IMG/VR virus record: IMGVR_UViG_3300030329_001756
Span: 1 to 51,735 of that record
Length of the DNA: 51,735 bases
Reading direction: 5' to 3' (one strand)
Source: a virus
In this document: one piece after another, positions 6,228-15,085 of the stretch
How the letters are laid out: every line of letters starts with the position of its first letter
Numbering within the stretch: position 1 is the stretch's first letter
The notes under the pieces: model-generated
What the model was told of the DNA's origin: nothing
Databases searched by the model: none
The model's input: the letters and a program-made list of their open reading frames with translations, nothing else
Translations under genes and position numbers: made by a program

Positions 6228-6314
6228 CTATAAGGTTGACAAAAATACTATGGTTGACAAAATTATTGGTACTGACAAAAAACAAGCAGTAGTAATAAGT
6301 ATTGTTGAAATCAT
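6228..6314 (-). CDS. Tiny hydrophobic peptide built on repeat sequence (28 aa)
   Basis: MISTILITTACFLSV then PIILSTIVFLSTL: a single membrane-spanning peptide. AGGAG stands 8 bases before its ATG, and its stop abuts the next start, so translation is likely. Its codons are formed by three copies of the TTGACAAAA / CTGACAAAA word read on the minus strand (TTTTTGTCA giving F-L-S). The IILS motif also appears in the reading of the 15-bp repeat at 4152-4246. Confidence 0.5.
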   Translation of the reverse strand: MISTILITTACFLSVPIILSTIVFLSTL

Positions 6315-6317
6315 TTT

Positions 6318-8228
6318 CTACGCTCCTATGTCTACAATTTCACAAACTCCACCAGTACACGCCAACTCTTGTGTTCCTGTTGTAGTGTCGCCTTTTTCAT
6401 ATTGTTGTAATTCATTCCAATCAATTGACAAAGGCATTTTGGTTGACAAATCAATATACATATCTTTGTCAATATCTTGATATGGTGCTTGTTTGTATGT
6501 GTGTTCAGAGAATGGAAGAAAAGATATTCCTGACAACGCACCAAAATTATTCCAACACCAAGAACCAACTTCAAGCCATTCATGTTCCTTGACAGAAATA
6601 GTGACAGAAGGTTTGTGTTCACAATAGTTGTTTGCAATCTTCAACCACAATTCCAATTGTTCTAGTGCTGACATATCATTTCTACAAATTGCATTGTCTG
6701 GACTTTTCATAGGAAATGAAAATACTGTGACACTATCCGGTGACGTGAAGTCAGGTTCGTTTGGAATATTCATATCACGCATAAACTCAGTTAACGGGTC
6801 TTTGTTGTCTCCTCTTACAGTACGAATAAAGTAGTCGTTGTGTCTTGCGTGAATACCAGAAGCAGCATCAACCAACTGTGACACGGTTCCTGATGGTTTG
6901 ACACAAGTGACAGCAGTACTTTGATTAATACCTATTTCGGCTGACAAATTTTTATTGACAAAGACTGCTCTTTCTTTAAGCCATTGCAATTGTTCTTCTG
7001 ACGCATTGTAGACAGCAGGACAATCCATGATTCCTGTAAGTGACACACCAAGTAATCTTTCTTCTTCAGTAGTATCTTTCCAACGCTTGCGAAGATAATT
7101 GAAGTTAGTTAACGTAGCTTGAAATGTTCCTAAAATCGTAGCAATTCTAACTTTATCTAAAATTGTTTCTATCGTGTCGTTGTATCGACAAACAACTTCT
7201 GACAAGTTACAGAACTGATAAGGTCTAAGAATAATTTCACAACAAGGATTAGTTCCAAAATCTATTTCTCCGTTTCTTCTGTTATTAGAAGAAGCTTTTT
7301 CTTTTGCAGAAATCCTGTTGAAGATACCTCGTTCACCGCTTTTGCTTTCATACAGTGACAACCATTCTTTCATAAAGATACCGATATCAGGTTTCTCTGT
7401 GTAACAAACGGAGTTGTTAGCTAAAGCTCTTTGAGGATTATCTACCCACCATTCTCCACTCTTAGCCATACGCATTCGCTCGTCAGTAAGATTTGACAAA
7501 GATATAAGTGCAGACCTACGTACTCCACCTACAACAACAACCTGTCCAATCTTACACATGATATCGTGACATTCGATTGACGTTAACTTTCTACCTTTAG
7601 CTTTCTTAAATATGTTGATTGTAAAATCAAACAAGTCAATAAGAGGCTCAGGTCCAGAAGCTCGTCCACCAAAAGTTTTAAGTCTTGCACCAGCCGGTCT
7701 AATTTTTGACGTATCTATTTTAGGAATACGATTGGTGTACAAAAAAGAAATAAGATCACGTAACGCTCTTGCCCATCCTTCTTTAGAATCTGCAACAGAT
7801 ATAAGATCATCAGAACTTTCAAAATCAATATCAGGAATAGTAGGAAGTTTGTTGACATATTGTCGTTCAACTGAAAAACCTACGCCAGTTCCATTCATAA
7901 GAATATACAAACACTCATCAAAAGATCGTGGTGAATCAATAGGAAGATAAGAACAGTTATAACCAGCAATGTTCTCTCTTTTAAGAGCAGGACCGGCAGT
8001 CATCAATGCTCTCATTGACCCAAGAACTTCAAGTTTTAACATAGAAGTTTCTATCTCAGAATACATATCATCTGGAATAGTATAGTTGTAATTGTCTTTA
8101 AGGTGGTCTGACATAAATGACAGATACCTATCAATAGTTTCTTTCCAATTTTCTCTTCTTTCTTCTTTATCTATCCAACGTGAATACCTAGATAGGTGTA
8201 TAAAGTTTTGATAATCTGTTGGTAACAT
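6318..8228 (-). CDS. nrdJ: Class II (adenosylcobalamin-dependent) ribonucleotide reductase
   Basis: Reduces ribonucleotides to deoxyribonucleotides for phage DNA synthesis. Recognised from GYNCSYLP and NGTGVGFSVER in the N-terminal part, GTNPCCEI and FCNLSEV around the active site, SGIHARH, and a C-terminal Cys pair (CTGGVC) that would re-reduce the active site. At 636 aa it is close to monomeric, single-chain class II enzymes such as the Lactobacillus type; no ATP-cone or NrdB partner is nearby, and class II needs host or environmental B12. The coding strand is unusually rich in TGTCA. The gene sits with DUF3310 and upstream replication genes. Confidence 0.93.
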   Translation of the reverse strand: MLPTDYQNFIHLSRYSRWIDKEERRENWKETIDRYLSFMSDHLKDNYNYTIPDDMYSEIETSMLKLEVLGSMRALMTAGPALKRENIAGYNCSYLPIDSPRSFDECLYILMNGTGVGFSVERQYVNKLPTIPDIDFESSDDLISVADSKEGWARALRDLISFLYTNRIPKIDTSKIRPAGARLKTFGGRASGPEPLIDLFDFTINIFKKAKGRKLTSIECHDIMCKIGQVVVVGGVRRSALISLSNLTDERMRMAKSGEWWVDNPQRALANNSVCYTEKPDIGIFMKEWLSLYESKSGERGIFNRISAKEKASSNNRRNGEIDFGTNPCCEIILRPYQFCNLSEVVCRYNDTIETILDKVRIATILGTFQATLTNFNYLRKRWKDTTEEERLLGVSLTGIMDCPAVYNASEEQLQWLKERAVFVNKNLSAEIGINQSTAVTCVKPSGTVSQLVDAASGIHARHNDYFIRTVRGDNKDPLTEFMRDMNIPNEPDFTSPDSVTVFSFPMKSPDNAICRNDMSALEQLELWLKIANNYCEHKPSVTISVKEHEWLEVGSWCWNNFGALSGISFLPFSEHTYKQAPYQDIDKDMYIDLSTKMPLSIDWNELQQYEKGDTTTGTQELACTGGVCEIVDIGA

Positions 8229-8230
8229 GT

Positions 8231-8449
8231 TTACTCTACTCCCTCTATAAGTTTGTTAAGATACCAAGAAGATTTTAACAAGTCTTCTTTTGGTTTTCCC
8301 TTATGTTTATATCTTATAAGATACTTCAAAATATTACCTTTTAGGTAACCTTTAAACTCTTCGTCAGTCATAGAAGCTTGAAGGATATCAATAGCTTCTA
8401 AACCTTGCATGTTGTAATGTTTAGGATGATTAATGATATCCGCTGCCAT
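8231..8449 (-). CDS. DUF3310 protein (72 aa)
   Basis: Matches the compact DUF3310 pattern: NHPKHYNMQGLEAID, FKGYLKGNILKYLIRY, KEDLLKSSWYLNKLI. These small phage proteins are often annotated as nucleotide-kinase-like, but activity is not established. It overlaps the preceding 130-aa gene by 20 bases and ends 2 bases before the RNR start, which ties it to nucleotide metabolism. Confidence 0.85.
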   Translation of the reverse strand: MAADIINHPKHYNMQGLEAIDILQASMTDEEFKGYLKGNILKYLIRYKHKGKPKEDLLKSSWYLNKLIEGVE

Positions 8450-8822
8450 CGGGCGGTCCTTTCGCTTTATCTAACAAATTAGGTAGAAGGTCTACAACAT
8501 TATCGCCCATTTGATTAAGGATAGATTGCGAACCTTTCGTATAAACTTCCATCAAAGATTCTTGAAGTATGCAAAAGAGTCCTTGAGAAATTACAAAAGA
8601 CATAGATTCTCTTGGGTCAGAATTGTCAGTTGTGTCAACAACTTTTACACTGAAATAACCGTCATCATCATCGTCTTCTTCTTCTTCCATTTCTGTAAAA
8701 ACTCCGTTATCATTTAACGGATTTTTTTTATTATCTTCAAGAATAATGTATATCCTATTAGGTTTTAAATCTTTCTCCTCTTCTTCAATCATTTCTTTTA
8801 TTTCTTTTTCTTCTTTATCCAT
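8430..8822 (-). CDS. Acidic hypothetical protein (130 aa)
   Basis: Very acidic: an EEEE stretch near residue 14 and EEEEDDDDD near residue 46 flank a short NRIYIILEDN strand; the C-terminal half (SFVISQGLFCILQESLMEV) is helical. AAAGGA precedes ATG at a normal distance. Could be a DNA mimic or small regulator, but nothing proves it. Overlaps endonuclease I upstream by 25 bases. Confidence 0.6.
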   Translation of the reverse strand: MDKEEKEIKEMIEEEEKDLKPNRIYIILEDNKKNPLNDNGVFTEMEEEEDDDDDGYFSVKVVDTTDNSDPRESMSFVISQGLFCILQESLMEVYTKGSQSILNQMGDNVVDLLPNLLDKAKGPPDGSGYH

Positions 8823-9187
8823 TCTTTCGGTATCCTTTCTTTAGAAAATGTAAAACCATTCTTACTGCACCAATCACCATACGTTGTTTTAGATGATCTT
8901 GAAAGTCTGTTGAACGGAGTCATAAACACAAACCTAAGATCAATGTCTGGATGTTGGTTTGCTACACAAAGATGTTTTACTCTGTCAGAGGATGTGAATC
9001 TTCCTTTAGTTTCTATGTAGATATCATAATCTGGAAGATAGAAATCAGGAGTATAAACTCTAGGCTTTGGAATCCAAGATAGCTTTTTGGTTTCGTACTC
9101 ATAGTCTATGTTTCTTTCTTCAAGATCACGTGCAAAGTCTCTTTCAAACAAAGAACGAAACCTGTAATCTTTGTACTTCTTAACCAT
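8798..9187 (-). CDS. Endonuclease I-like Holliday junction resolvase (129 aa)
   Basis: T7 gp3-type enzyme that cleaves branched DNA during replication and packaging. Seen: RSLFERDFARDLEERNIDYEYE, then YTPDFYLPDYDIYIETKG (PD-(D/E)XK-type active site with D, E and K), and a C-terminal YGDWCSKNG. Length is close to T7 endonuclease I (149). I start at ATG 9187, which follows the stop of the preceding gene by one base, rather than the longer TTG frame at 9310 that would overlap it by 122 bases. Confidence 0.88.
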   Translation of the reverse strand: MVKKYKDYRFRSLFERDFARDLEERNIDYEYETKKLSWIPKPRVYTPDFYLPDYDIYIETKGRFTSSDRVKHLCVANQHPDIDLRFVFMTPFNRLSRSSKTTYGDWCSKNGFTFSKERIPKEWIKKKKK

Positions 9188-9188
9188 G

Positions 9189-9584
9189 TTACGGTCTGTA
9201 GATACGAAGAAGTTTGGTAATTCTGTTCTTAAAATACTTGTAAGAACGAGGTGATATTTCAAGAAACCTTTGTTCATTGTACGAATCAAAGTCTCCTTTT
9301 GCAAACACAACAGTTCTTTCGTTTTTTAACAACTCTTCCAAACTTCCTATATCTTCCTTCATCTTATCTGTGTTGTATCTGAACTCTTTGTCATCCCAAT
9401 AACAACCTATCTGATCACCATGAGACTTCTTTAATCTTATACCTATTCCTTGATCAGAGTCTCTAAGAAAAGTAGCTAAAGCGGTTCCTCCAGACTTTTT
9501 GTCGTTCTCTAGATACGCAAACATTACGTTGCTGTTATTGATGACATCTTCTGTAAGAACCTTTTGTTGAACATAAACTGGCAT
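9189..9584 (-). CDS. DUF7831-like phage protein (131 aa)
   Basis: Starts MPVYVQQKVLTEDVI and carries a central GIGIRLKKSHGDQIGCYWDD segment, recalling the DUF7831 pattern seen beside phage replication genes (MPVYVQ, later an ExxGIxTK-like part); the similarity is from memory and moderate. Function unknown. Starts 1 base after the primase-helicase stop and is coupled to endonuclease I. Confidence 0.5.
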   Translation of the reverse strand: MPVYVQQKVLTEDVINNSNVMFAYLENDKKSGGTALATFLRDSDQGIGIRLKKSHGDQIGCYWDDKEFRYNTDKMKEDIGSLEELLKNERTVVFAKGDFDSYNEQRFLEISPRSYKYFKNRITKLLRIYRP

Positions 9585-9585
9585 T

Positions 9586-11217
9586 CTACATTAACTCGTT
9601 ATCTTTAACATTGTTAACGTGGTTTGTAGCGATGTTTTCTGAAGAAACTTCATTCAATCTTCCTGTATTTGCGTCGTAGAACAAAGTACTACAAAGACCA
9701 GTTACTCCGCTAAACCTGTTTTTAATGATACGTACTTTTGTTGTGTTTCTTTCGACAGGACAATCAGCTTGACCGTTTCGTTCCAGACCTAATACGATAT
9801 CACTTAACTGACCAATACTGTGTGAGCCTCTAAGGTGGTTCAATGACAACTCTTTACCTTCTTCATGCGAACCATCTTGTGTTCTCCTCAGATGGCTTGC
9901 AATGATAAGACAAATATCAAGTTCTTGAACAAGAGTACGAAGCTTAGTCATACATTGATCTATGTTCTTTCTTTCATCCATTCCGAACTCTTGAGAACTT
10001 ACAAGAATAGAGATATGGTCAAGAATGATATACTTACATTTAAGTATCTTTACCATATACCTTATTCTGTTGATGATGTTGTCAATTGCGTTAGAACCGA
10101 AATGGTCAAAGAAAAACACTCGACCGCTTCCTACAGTGTTGTCGTAAGCGTCTTTGTATTCTTCCATTGTGTAATCTGCATCAGGAAGATGATAGTTCTT
10201 GTTTGAGTGAACTCCCATCAAAGCTTTAGCTGTAGTTCTGATAGGTTCTTCAAGGAACATAAGGCCAACATTGTTATCAGTATTAGAAATAATATGATAA
10301 CAAATTTCTCTCATAAAGCTGGACTTACCAATACCTGTTCCTGCACAGATGCAGACAAGTTCTCCGCTTCTTAAACCGTAAGTGGATTTGTTAATACCAT
10401 TGTAAGGATACTGAACAATAGCCTTCTCTGGTCCTTTTAACAACTCATCCCAAAGACTATCACCTGACACAATACCTTCCGGAGTGTATCTTTCAGCGTT
10501 CCACCAATCCTGTTTGAACTCAGCTACCTTACCTTTAAGCAGATATTCGTTAGGGTCTTTGTAGCGCATACGAACAACAGAAGCTTTAGGAGCAAGTAAC
10601 TCAGAAGCTACTTTCGATGCAATCTTTCCTGCATCGTCATTATCAAAACATATAATTATGTTCTCAAACTTGTTAAGAAAATCATAATTATCGTTGATAT
10701 CTTTTTCAATTGATCCTGCACCTGTTCTCACAGAAATAAACGGCCACTTGCTATCAAACATTTGATAAGCTGACAAAGCGTCTATCTCACCTTCACAAAT
10801 AGTAATATACTTTCCGCCATTCCCGAAAGCTTGTTGACCAAAGAACCCTGCTTTAGCAATGTGTCCTTCTATCAAGAAATGCTTAGGAACAAAACGTATC
10901 TTACTTGCAATGTGAAAACCACCAGAATCGTAATAAGGATAGATATGCACAGACTTTCCTTTGACAGTCTTTTGCATAACATTATACTTAACACAAGTTT
11001 CTTTGTGTATTCTTCTGGACTCTATTGCAGACACATCACCCAAAGTAAGGTTGTTGTTTTCTACAACTCTAATGTCAGAAGTGTCATTTTCAGGCAAACT
11101 AGCTTTCTTACAAGAAAAGCAATAAGTCCCACCATCCTTGTAGATTGTCAAGGCATCACTTGAGCCACAATCAGGACAAGGTTGGTGAGTCTTTTCGTAC
11201 TTACTTTCATAATTCAT
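9586..11217 (-). CDS. Primase-helicase, T7 gp4 / TWINKLE type (543 aa)
   Basis: Makes RNA primers and unwinds DNA at the fork. N-terminal zinc ribbon CPDC at 14-17 and CFSC at 33-36; TOPRIM motifs CEGEIDALSA (141-150) and FDNDDAGK (191-198); then a RecA-type helicase with Walker A GTGIGKS (293-299), Walker B-like YIILDHISIL (about 395) and an SHLRR box followed by the LRGSHSIGQLSD motif. Length fits the family. It starts 11 bases inside the exonuclease gene end, consistent with co-translation. Confidence 0.95.
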   Translation of the reverse strand: MNYESKYEKTHQPCPDCGSSDALTIYKDGGTYCFSCKKASLPENDTSDIRVVENNNLTLGDVSAIESRRIHKETCVKYNVMQKTVKGKSVHIYPYYDSGGFHIASKIRFVPKHFLIEGHIAKAGFFGQQAFGNGGKYITICEGEIDALSAYQMFDSKWPFISVRTGAGSIEKDINDNYDFLNKFENIIICFDNDDAGKIASKVASELLAPKASVVRMRYKDPNEYLLKGKVAEFKQDWWNAERYTPEGIVSGDSLWDELLKGPEKAIVQYPYNGINKSTYGLRSGELVCICAGTGIGKSSFMREICYHIISNTDNNVGLMFLEEPIRTTAKALMGVHSNKNYHLPDADYTMEEYKDAYDNTVGSGRVFFFDHFGSNAIDNIINRIRYMVKILKCKYIILDHISILVSSQEFGMDERKNIDQCMTKLRTLVQELDICLIIASHLRRTQDGSHEEGKELSLNHLRGSHSIGQLSDIVLGLERNGQADCPVERNTTKVRIIKNRFSGVTGLCSTLFYDANTGRLNEVSSENIATNHVNNVKDNELM

Positions 11218-12067
11218 CAGTAACTTCCTCTACTCTTGGTTCCACTTCAACGTGAGTAAAATACTTTAAACTGTTGGAGTACTGAAACACTCTAAGTCCA
11301 GAGCCTTTATTGGCACCCTTCCAACAAATGTTTTTATAATCACAATAGGCACAGGCTGTACTCAATACATAATTGCCCTGAACTCCGAGAGGTTCAGGTT
11401 CATAACACTTCTCAGGAGGATTGTCAAGCGAAATAATCTCCTTCAAGTGCTTTATTCTGTCAGTAGCGTTTATTTTCGTTAGCTCGTCCACCATCATAAA
11501 GGTAATGTCGCCAGTGCTTTTGTCAAACGCAAGGAAGCCGCCTTCAAGAACATTCTTTGCGTCCATGTAACCGCTTATCTGACCAATGTATCCAAAAGGA
11601 TCATTTCCTAAAAGTGTTCTTGTTTTAAATTTTCTAAAAGAGCGAGTAGAAGCAGATTTAACGTCAACAACAGCACCGTCTATCATAGCGTCAATGTGAC
11701 CTGTGATACCTTCTATCTTTACCTCTTCTTGTTGATTAGTTACTTTGTGTCCTGATTCAGCAGCAAGAAATAACATTAAAGCTTCTACTATATTGCCGTA
11801 AAAGAATTTTAACAGCAACTCTGGAGGATGCTTGACTTGATTCTTGTTGTGTACATCGTACCAAATCTTTCTGTCTTCTTTACCTATGCTAGACATACGA
11901 AGATAACCAGAACGAGACTTTTCTTTAGGATTAAGAAAATTCTTTAAATCACTAGTAATAGCTTTAAGAAATATGTCGATGTTATTTTCATCTATATCAA
12001 CTTTACCTTCAGATATAAGATTCTTTATATCAGGTATTAAAGTATGGATTGTTTTTTCAACTGTCAT
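11207..12067 (-). CDS. RecB/Cas4-type PD-(D/E)XK exonuclease (286 aa)
   Basis: Probable phage exonuclease, taking the role of T7 gp6. Catalytic core: TGHIDAMIDGAVVDVKSAS (D and D-x-K) followed by the GQISGY motif (Q-x3-Y) near residue 165. The C-terminus has CAYCDYKNIC, and with one upstream Cys (EKCYEP) this gives the four cysteines of a Cas4/AddB-like iron-sulfur cluster. AAAGG precedes ATG. It lies directly before the primase-helicase, as expected for a replication or DNA degradation gene. Confidence 0.88.
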   Translation of the reverse strand: MTVEKTIHTLIPDIKNLISEGKVDIDENNIDIFLKAITSDLKNFLNPKEKSRSGYLRMSSIGKEDRKIWYDVHNKNQVKHPPELLLKFFYGNIVEALMLFLAAESGHKVTNQQEEVKIEGITGHIDAMIDGAVVDVKSASTRSFRKFKTRTLLGNDPFGYIGQISGYMDAKNVLEGGFLAFDKSTGDITFMMVDELTKINATDRIKHLKEIISLDNPPEKCYEPEPLGVQGNYVLSTACAYCDYKNICWKGANKGSGLRVFQYSNSLKYFTHVEVEPRVEEVTDEL

Positions 12068-12082
12068 TCTAAAGACCTTTCT

Positions 12083-12475
12083 TCAAGTAACTTTTTTGTA
12101 AAACTCTCCTACTTTTATTATTTCATCTGGCGTAGCACTTGATTTAATATTATTAACTTTATGAGAAACCCAAATTACATTTCCTATTTCATATCCTTTA
12201 TTGTTGTCTATTCTGTCTAAAGAAGGAGAACTACTAGACGCATGTTTATAACCAACTTCAAATTCAATTCCTAATACAGGACACTTTTTGTTTTTAGGAA
12301 AAATTTCAATTATATATTCTACAGTTATATTAAATAGTTTTTCTGGATGCCTCTTTTTATTCCTATTTTTTAACGCATTATATTTATGAGCAAAAAATTG
12401 TCTTTCAAAAGAATGTATTTGTTTTTTTCTTTTTTTACCATATTCTTTCCAATAATTTTTATCCTTGAAAGGCAC
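12083..12475 (-). CDS. HNH-type endonuclease (130 aa)
   Basis: Basic N-terminus, then CPVLGIEFEVG and SPSLDRIDNNKGYEIGNVIWVSHKVNNIK, the LDRID-x7-GNVxWV signature of phage HNH endonucleases (a homing type akin to HNH_3). Such genes often stand free between phage genes and spread by cutting sites in relatives. It sits between exonuclease and tRNA-Arg, interrupting the replication cluster, and its AT-rich codons match the neighbours. Confidence 0.8.
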   Translation of the reverse strand: MPFKDKNYWKEYGKKRKKQIHSFERQFFAHKYNALKNRNKKRHPEKLFNITVEYIIEIFPKNKKCPVLGIEFEVGYKHASSSSPSLDRIDNNKGYEIGNVIWVSHKVNNIKSSATPDEIIKVGEFYKKVT

Positions 12476-12500
12476 CTGTCTATTCCTTTTTTTCTCATTT

Positions 12501-12577
12501 TGGCGGTCCCGGTAGGACTCGAACCTACAACCTATAGATTAGAAGTCTATTGCTCTATCCTTTTGAGCTACGGAACC
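12501..12577 (-). tRNA. tRNA-Arg (anticodon TCT)
   Basis: 77 nt: acceptor GGTTCCG / CGGGACC (one T-G pair), D arm GCTC...GAGC, anticodon arm TAGA-CTTCTAA-TCTA with TCT, T arm GTAGG-TTCGAGT-CCTAC, discriminator G and encoded CCA. Reads AGA codons, common in AT-rich phage genes and rarer in a GC-richer host. Confidence 0.95.
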
Positions 12578-12834
12578 AGAAAAATTTTGAGCAGTTTTAC
12601 ATCGTGCTCAGGATGTCTTCATCTTTAGTTCAAATAGAAGAGGAGATCATTCTTCTATCAAGTTGTATCCAGTTCCCGTTAAACCCTCACTATGGATACT
12701 GTAACTCACGGTTAGAGTTACCCCACTTAGACTTAACATTGAGGATAAGGTTCCGTAGTTCGATCATTCACCTTATAACATTTCTGATTCAAAACTATCT
12801 GTTCCGGCGTTATCTTTACCGGCCTCAAACTCTC

Positions 12835-13293
12835 TTACATCAATTCGCGTTCAAGATTATCGGAAGACTCAAGAACACCAGTATTGAAGTACTGTGGCTC
12901 TGGATCAAGAGACATACGGTTAGGAGTGTACTCTTGCAATTCAAGAACCATAACTGCGTTAACACCAATGCCAACGCCCTTCTTTCCTTTGTAGTTATAA
13001 TCATAAGTGTGAATGGAAACTTTAGCGTAAGTTCCATTTCCGATTCGTACATCAGGGTTCCACGGATTTCCTGCTGCATCTAAAACTTTGATAGGAAACT
13101 TGGAACGAGCAACAATGAAAGATTCAAAATCTTCCTTTTTGCCTTCTCCAATTCGTACATTAACACCAGCGTTTTCCAGTTCTTCAACTGTGTCACTGTG
13201 AAGATTACCAAGAGTAACCTCATATTTTTGTGACATTTCATTAACTTCGTACAAACTGGGATAGTACAGTGTTGCATACAAAACTTTGTCCAT
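12835..13293 (-). CDS. T7 gp2.5-like single-stranded DNA-binding protein (152 aa)
   Basis: Coats single-stranded DNA at the fork. The middle PIKVLDAAGNPW...IGNGTYAKV and the following YNYKGKKGVGIGVNAVMVLEL follow the podoviral OB-fold SSB pattern (IGNG, aromatic Tyr, G-x-G, then V-x-VLEL). The C-terminal tail is acidic-poor and ends RELM, lacking the long acidic tail of T7 gp2.5. AAGGAG lies 8 bases before ATG 13293 and a perfect promoter is 35 bases upstream. Confidence 0.75.
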   Translation of the reverse strand: MDKVLYATLYYPSLYEVNEMSQKYEVTLGNLHSDTVEELENAGVNVRIGEGKKEDFESFIVARSKFPIKVLDAAGNPWNPDVRIGNGTYAKVSIHTYDYNYKGKKGVGIGVNAVMVLELQEYTPNRMSLDPEPQYFNTGVLESSDNLERELM

Positions 13294-13327
13294 TGCTTTT
13301 TCTCCTTAAAGGGTAAAATGTTCTAAT

Positions 13328-13356
13328 ATTATACAGGCTGAAACAGGTCTTGTCAA
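13328..13356 (-). promoter_or_regulatory. Consensus sigma-70 promoter (minus strand)
   Basis: TTGACA (13356-13351), 17-base spacer, TATAAT (13333-13328): perfect. It sits between the DNA polymerase stop and the SSB start and would drive SSB, tRNA-Arg, HNH and the genes beyond. Confidence 0.85.
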
Positions 13357-13366
13357 GTCTTTTTTT

Positions 13367-15085
13367 TCAGTGCGTATCCGCCCAAGACATTCCAATCTTC
13401 GCTTCAGCGTCCATCGGAAGTCTCAGGTTCAGCATACGCCCTGCTTGTTTGATTGTCAAGCCTGAAAGTTCAACTAATCGCTTTGCGTCATCTGCGTGGC
13501 TTTCGTACTGCAACTCATCGTGGACCGTATTGACTAGGTTCGCCTTCAGCTTCTCAGAGCGTATGCTGCGATCCATATTGACTGACCACTGCTTACACAC
13601 AATACTCCCGCCGCCTTGTAGAAGGGTGTTAAGAGCCGCGTGAGCGTGCCTAACGTACAGCCTTCTGCCGTCGAGTCCGCGAATGTACCCTCGCGATGCT
13701 GCGTCCTCTACCTTGCTTAAAAGCGCCCCCAAACTCGGTACGTTTTTAAGAAACTGATCCTTGAGTATCTTTCCTTGCACTGGGCTAACACCTAAAATAC
13801 TTCCTAGTTTAGTAGGTGAAGCTCCATATATGAAAGCGTAAAAGAATGTTTTAGCTAACCTACGATCATCTATTCCTAATGCTTGCATTGTAACATTGTG
13901 AGGATCACCAGAAAGAACTTCTTTTGTGTAATCAGCATCATTCATGTAGTGGGCAAGCATCCTTAATTCTAAACCTTGAGCGTCCATACCTACAATACGA
14001 AAGCTATCATTAGGAGAAGACCAACAATCTCTTGATTCTTTACCGTAAGGTTTATCTACAGCTACTACATTCGCCATATTAGGGTCTTTGTGTGTCATAC
14101 GACCCGTAACTGCACCAAGAGTAAACACCTTGCCGTGTACTCTACCGTCATCCCCTAAAGCGTCTATCCACGACTCTGCTGTTTTCCACCTGTTAGTAAG
14201 CATTTTCCATTCAGAAAGTTTTCTTGCTGATTCTGGCGCTGTTTCTGGTAACGTAGCAAGATTAGTTTCATTTACTTTTGGTGAACCTTTTGGAGTTAAA
14301 TCAATAGGCTTCCAGCCAGACTCATTCATTCTTTCAACTATTTGCTTGTGCGAAGCAATGTTAAAAGGTTGAAATTCTATCTTCCAAAAGGGGCCAACTA
14401 CATCTTTGTAATCAAAACCATTTAAACCTACCTTAGAAATAGCACCTGTTTTAGTATATTTAGGTAAATCCTTACGCAATACTTTAACTTTAGGCGGAAA
14501 GTACTTAGTAATATTACACTCTATTTCATTAGCTTTACTTTGAGTTTTATTTATTAGTTCAAAAGTCTTTTGCTTATTCAAGTAAAAGCCATACTTAGAT
14601 TGCCTAGATATTATGTCGGCAATGTCATGTTCAAGGTCGATGCTTTGCTGGGAAAAGTCTTTACCTTCCTCAGTAAGAATAGAATATATTTTGTATGTTA
14701 TTTCAACATCACGTTTACAATATTCTATCATTTTTTCTGATAGTTTTTCAAAGTCTATAAACTTTAATTTACTTATACCAAGCTTACATCCCCAAGACTC
14801 AAGGCTGTGTCCCCCTTCTCTATCAGGTACAAACAACCTAGACATAATTAAAGTATCTTCAACTTTCTTTATGTTTACATTCCAAAGACGTTTAAGAACA
14901 GGAAAATCAAACTCTACGGCATTGTGTCCGATAAACACATCATTATCAAAATCAAAACCGTGAGAAAGAAACTCCTCTTTTGTTTTGTGTACGTGTACTT
15001 CGTTTTTACCTATTGTTTTGGAACACACAACCCATATTTTCTTGGCATTAAGATGGTCAGTCTCAATATCAATTACGTGTTTCAT
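13367..15085 (-). CDS. Family A DNA polymerase with 3'-5' exonuclease (572 aa)
   Basis: Replicative polymerase of T7 style. Exo I DIETD (6-10), Exo II IGHNAVEFD (52-60), Exo III YCKRDVEITY (122-131); motif A with D368 in VGMDAQGLELR, motif B RRLAKTFFYAFIYGA (408-422), motif C VHDE (521-524). The residue matching E. coli Pol I Phe762 is Tyr416, as in T7; Tyr here is usually linked to lytic lifestyles. I start at ATG 15085 (MKHVIDIETD), which places Exo I as usual, instead of 15121. It overlaps the 180-aa gene by 17 bases. Confidence 0.95.
   Translation of the reverse strand: MKHVIDIETDHLNAKKIWVVCSKTIGKNEVHVHKTKEEFLSHGFDFDNDVFIGHNAVEFDFPVLKRLWNVNIKKVEDTLIMSRLFVPDREGGHSLESWGCKLGISKLKFIDFEKLSEKMIEYCKRDVEITYKIYSILTEEGKDFSQQSIDLEHDIADIISRQSKYGFYLNKQKTFELINKTQSKANEIECNITKYFPPKVKVLRKDLPKYTKTGAISKVGLNGFDYKDVVGPFWKIEFQPFNIASHKQIVERMNESGWKPIDLTPKGSPKVNETNLATLPETAPESARKLSEWKMLTNRWKTAESWIDALGDDGRVHGKVFTLGAVTGRMTHKDPNMANVVAVDKPYGKESRDCWSSPNDSFRIVGMDAQGLELRMLAHYMNDADYTKEVLSGDPHNVTMQALGIDDRRLAKTFFYAFIYGASPTKLGSILGVSPVQGKILKDQFLKNVPSLGALLSKVEDAASRGYIRGLDGRRLYVRHAHAALNTLLQGGGSIVCKQWSVNMDRSIRSEKLKANLVNTVHDELQYESHADDAKRLVELSGLTIKQAGRMLNLRLPMDAEAKIGMSWADTH

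Noticed and set aside
12578-12834. 25-codon frame (MIELRNLILNV...) after SSB with an AAGGTGA-like site
   Set aside because: Short, no conserved feature, and the intergenic piece before tRNA-Arg may just be leader or processing sequence; not reported as a gene.
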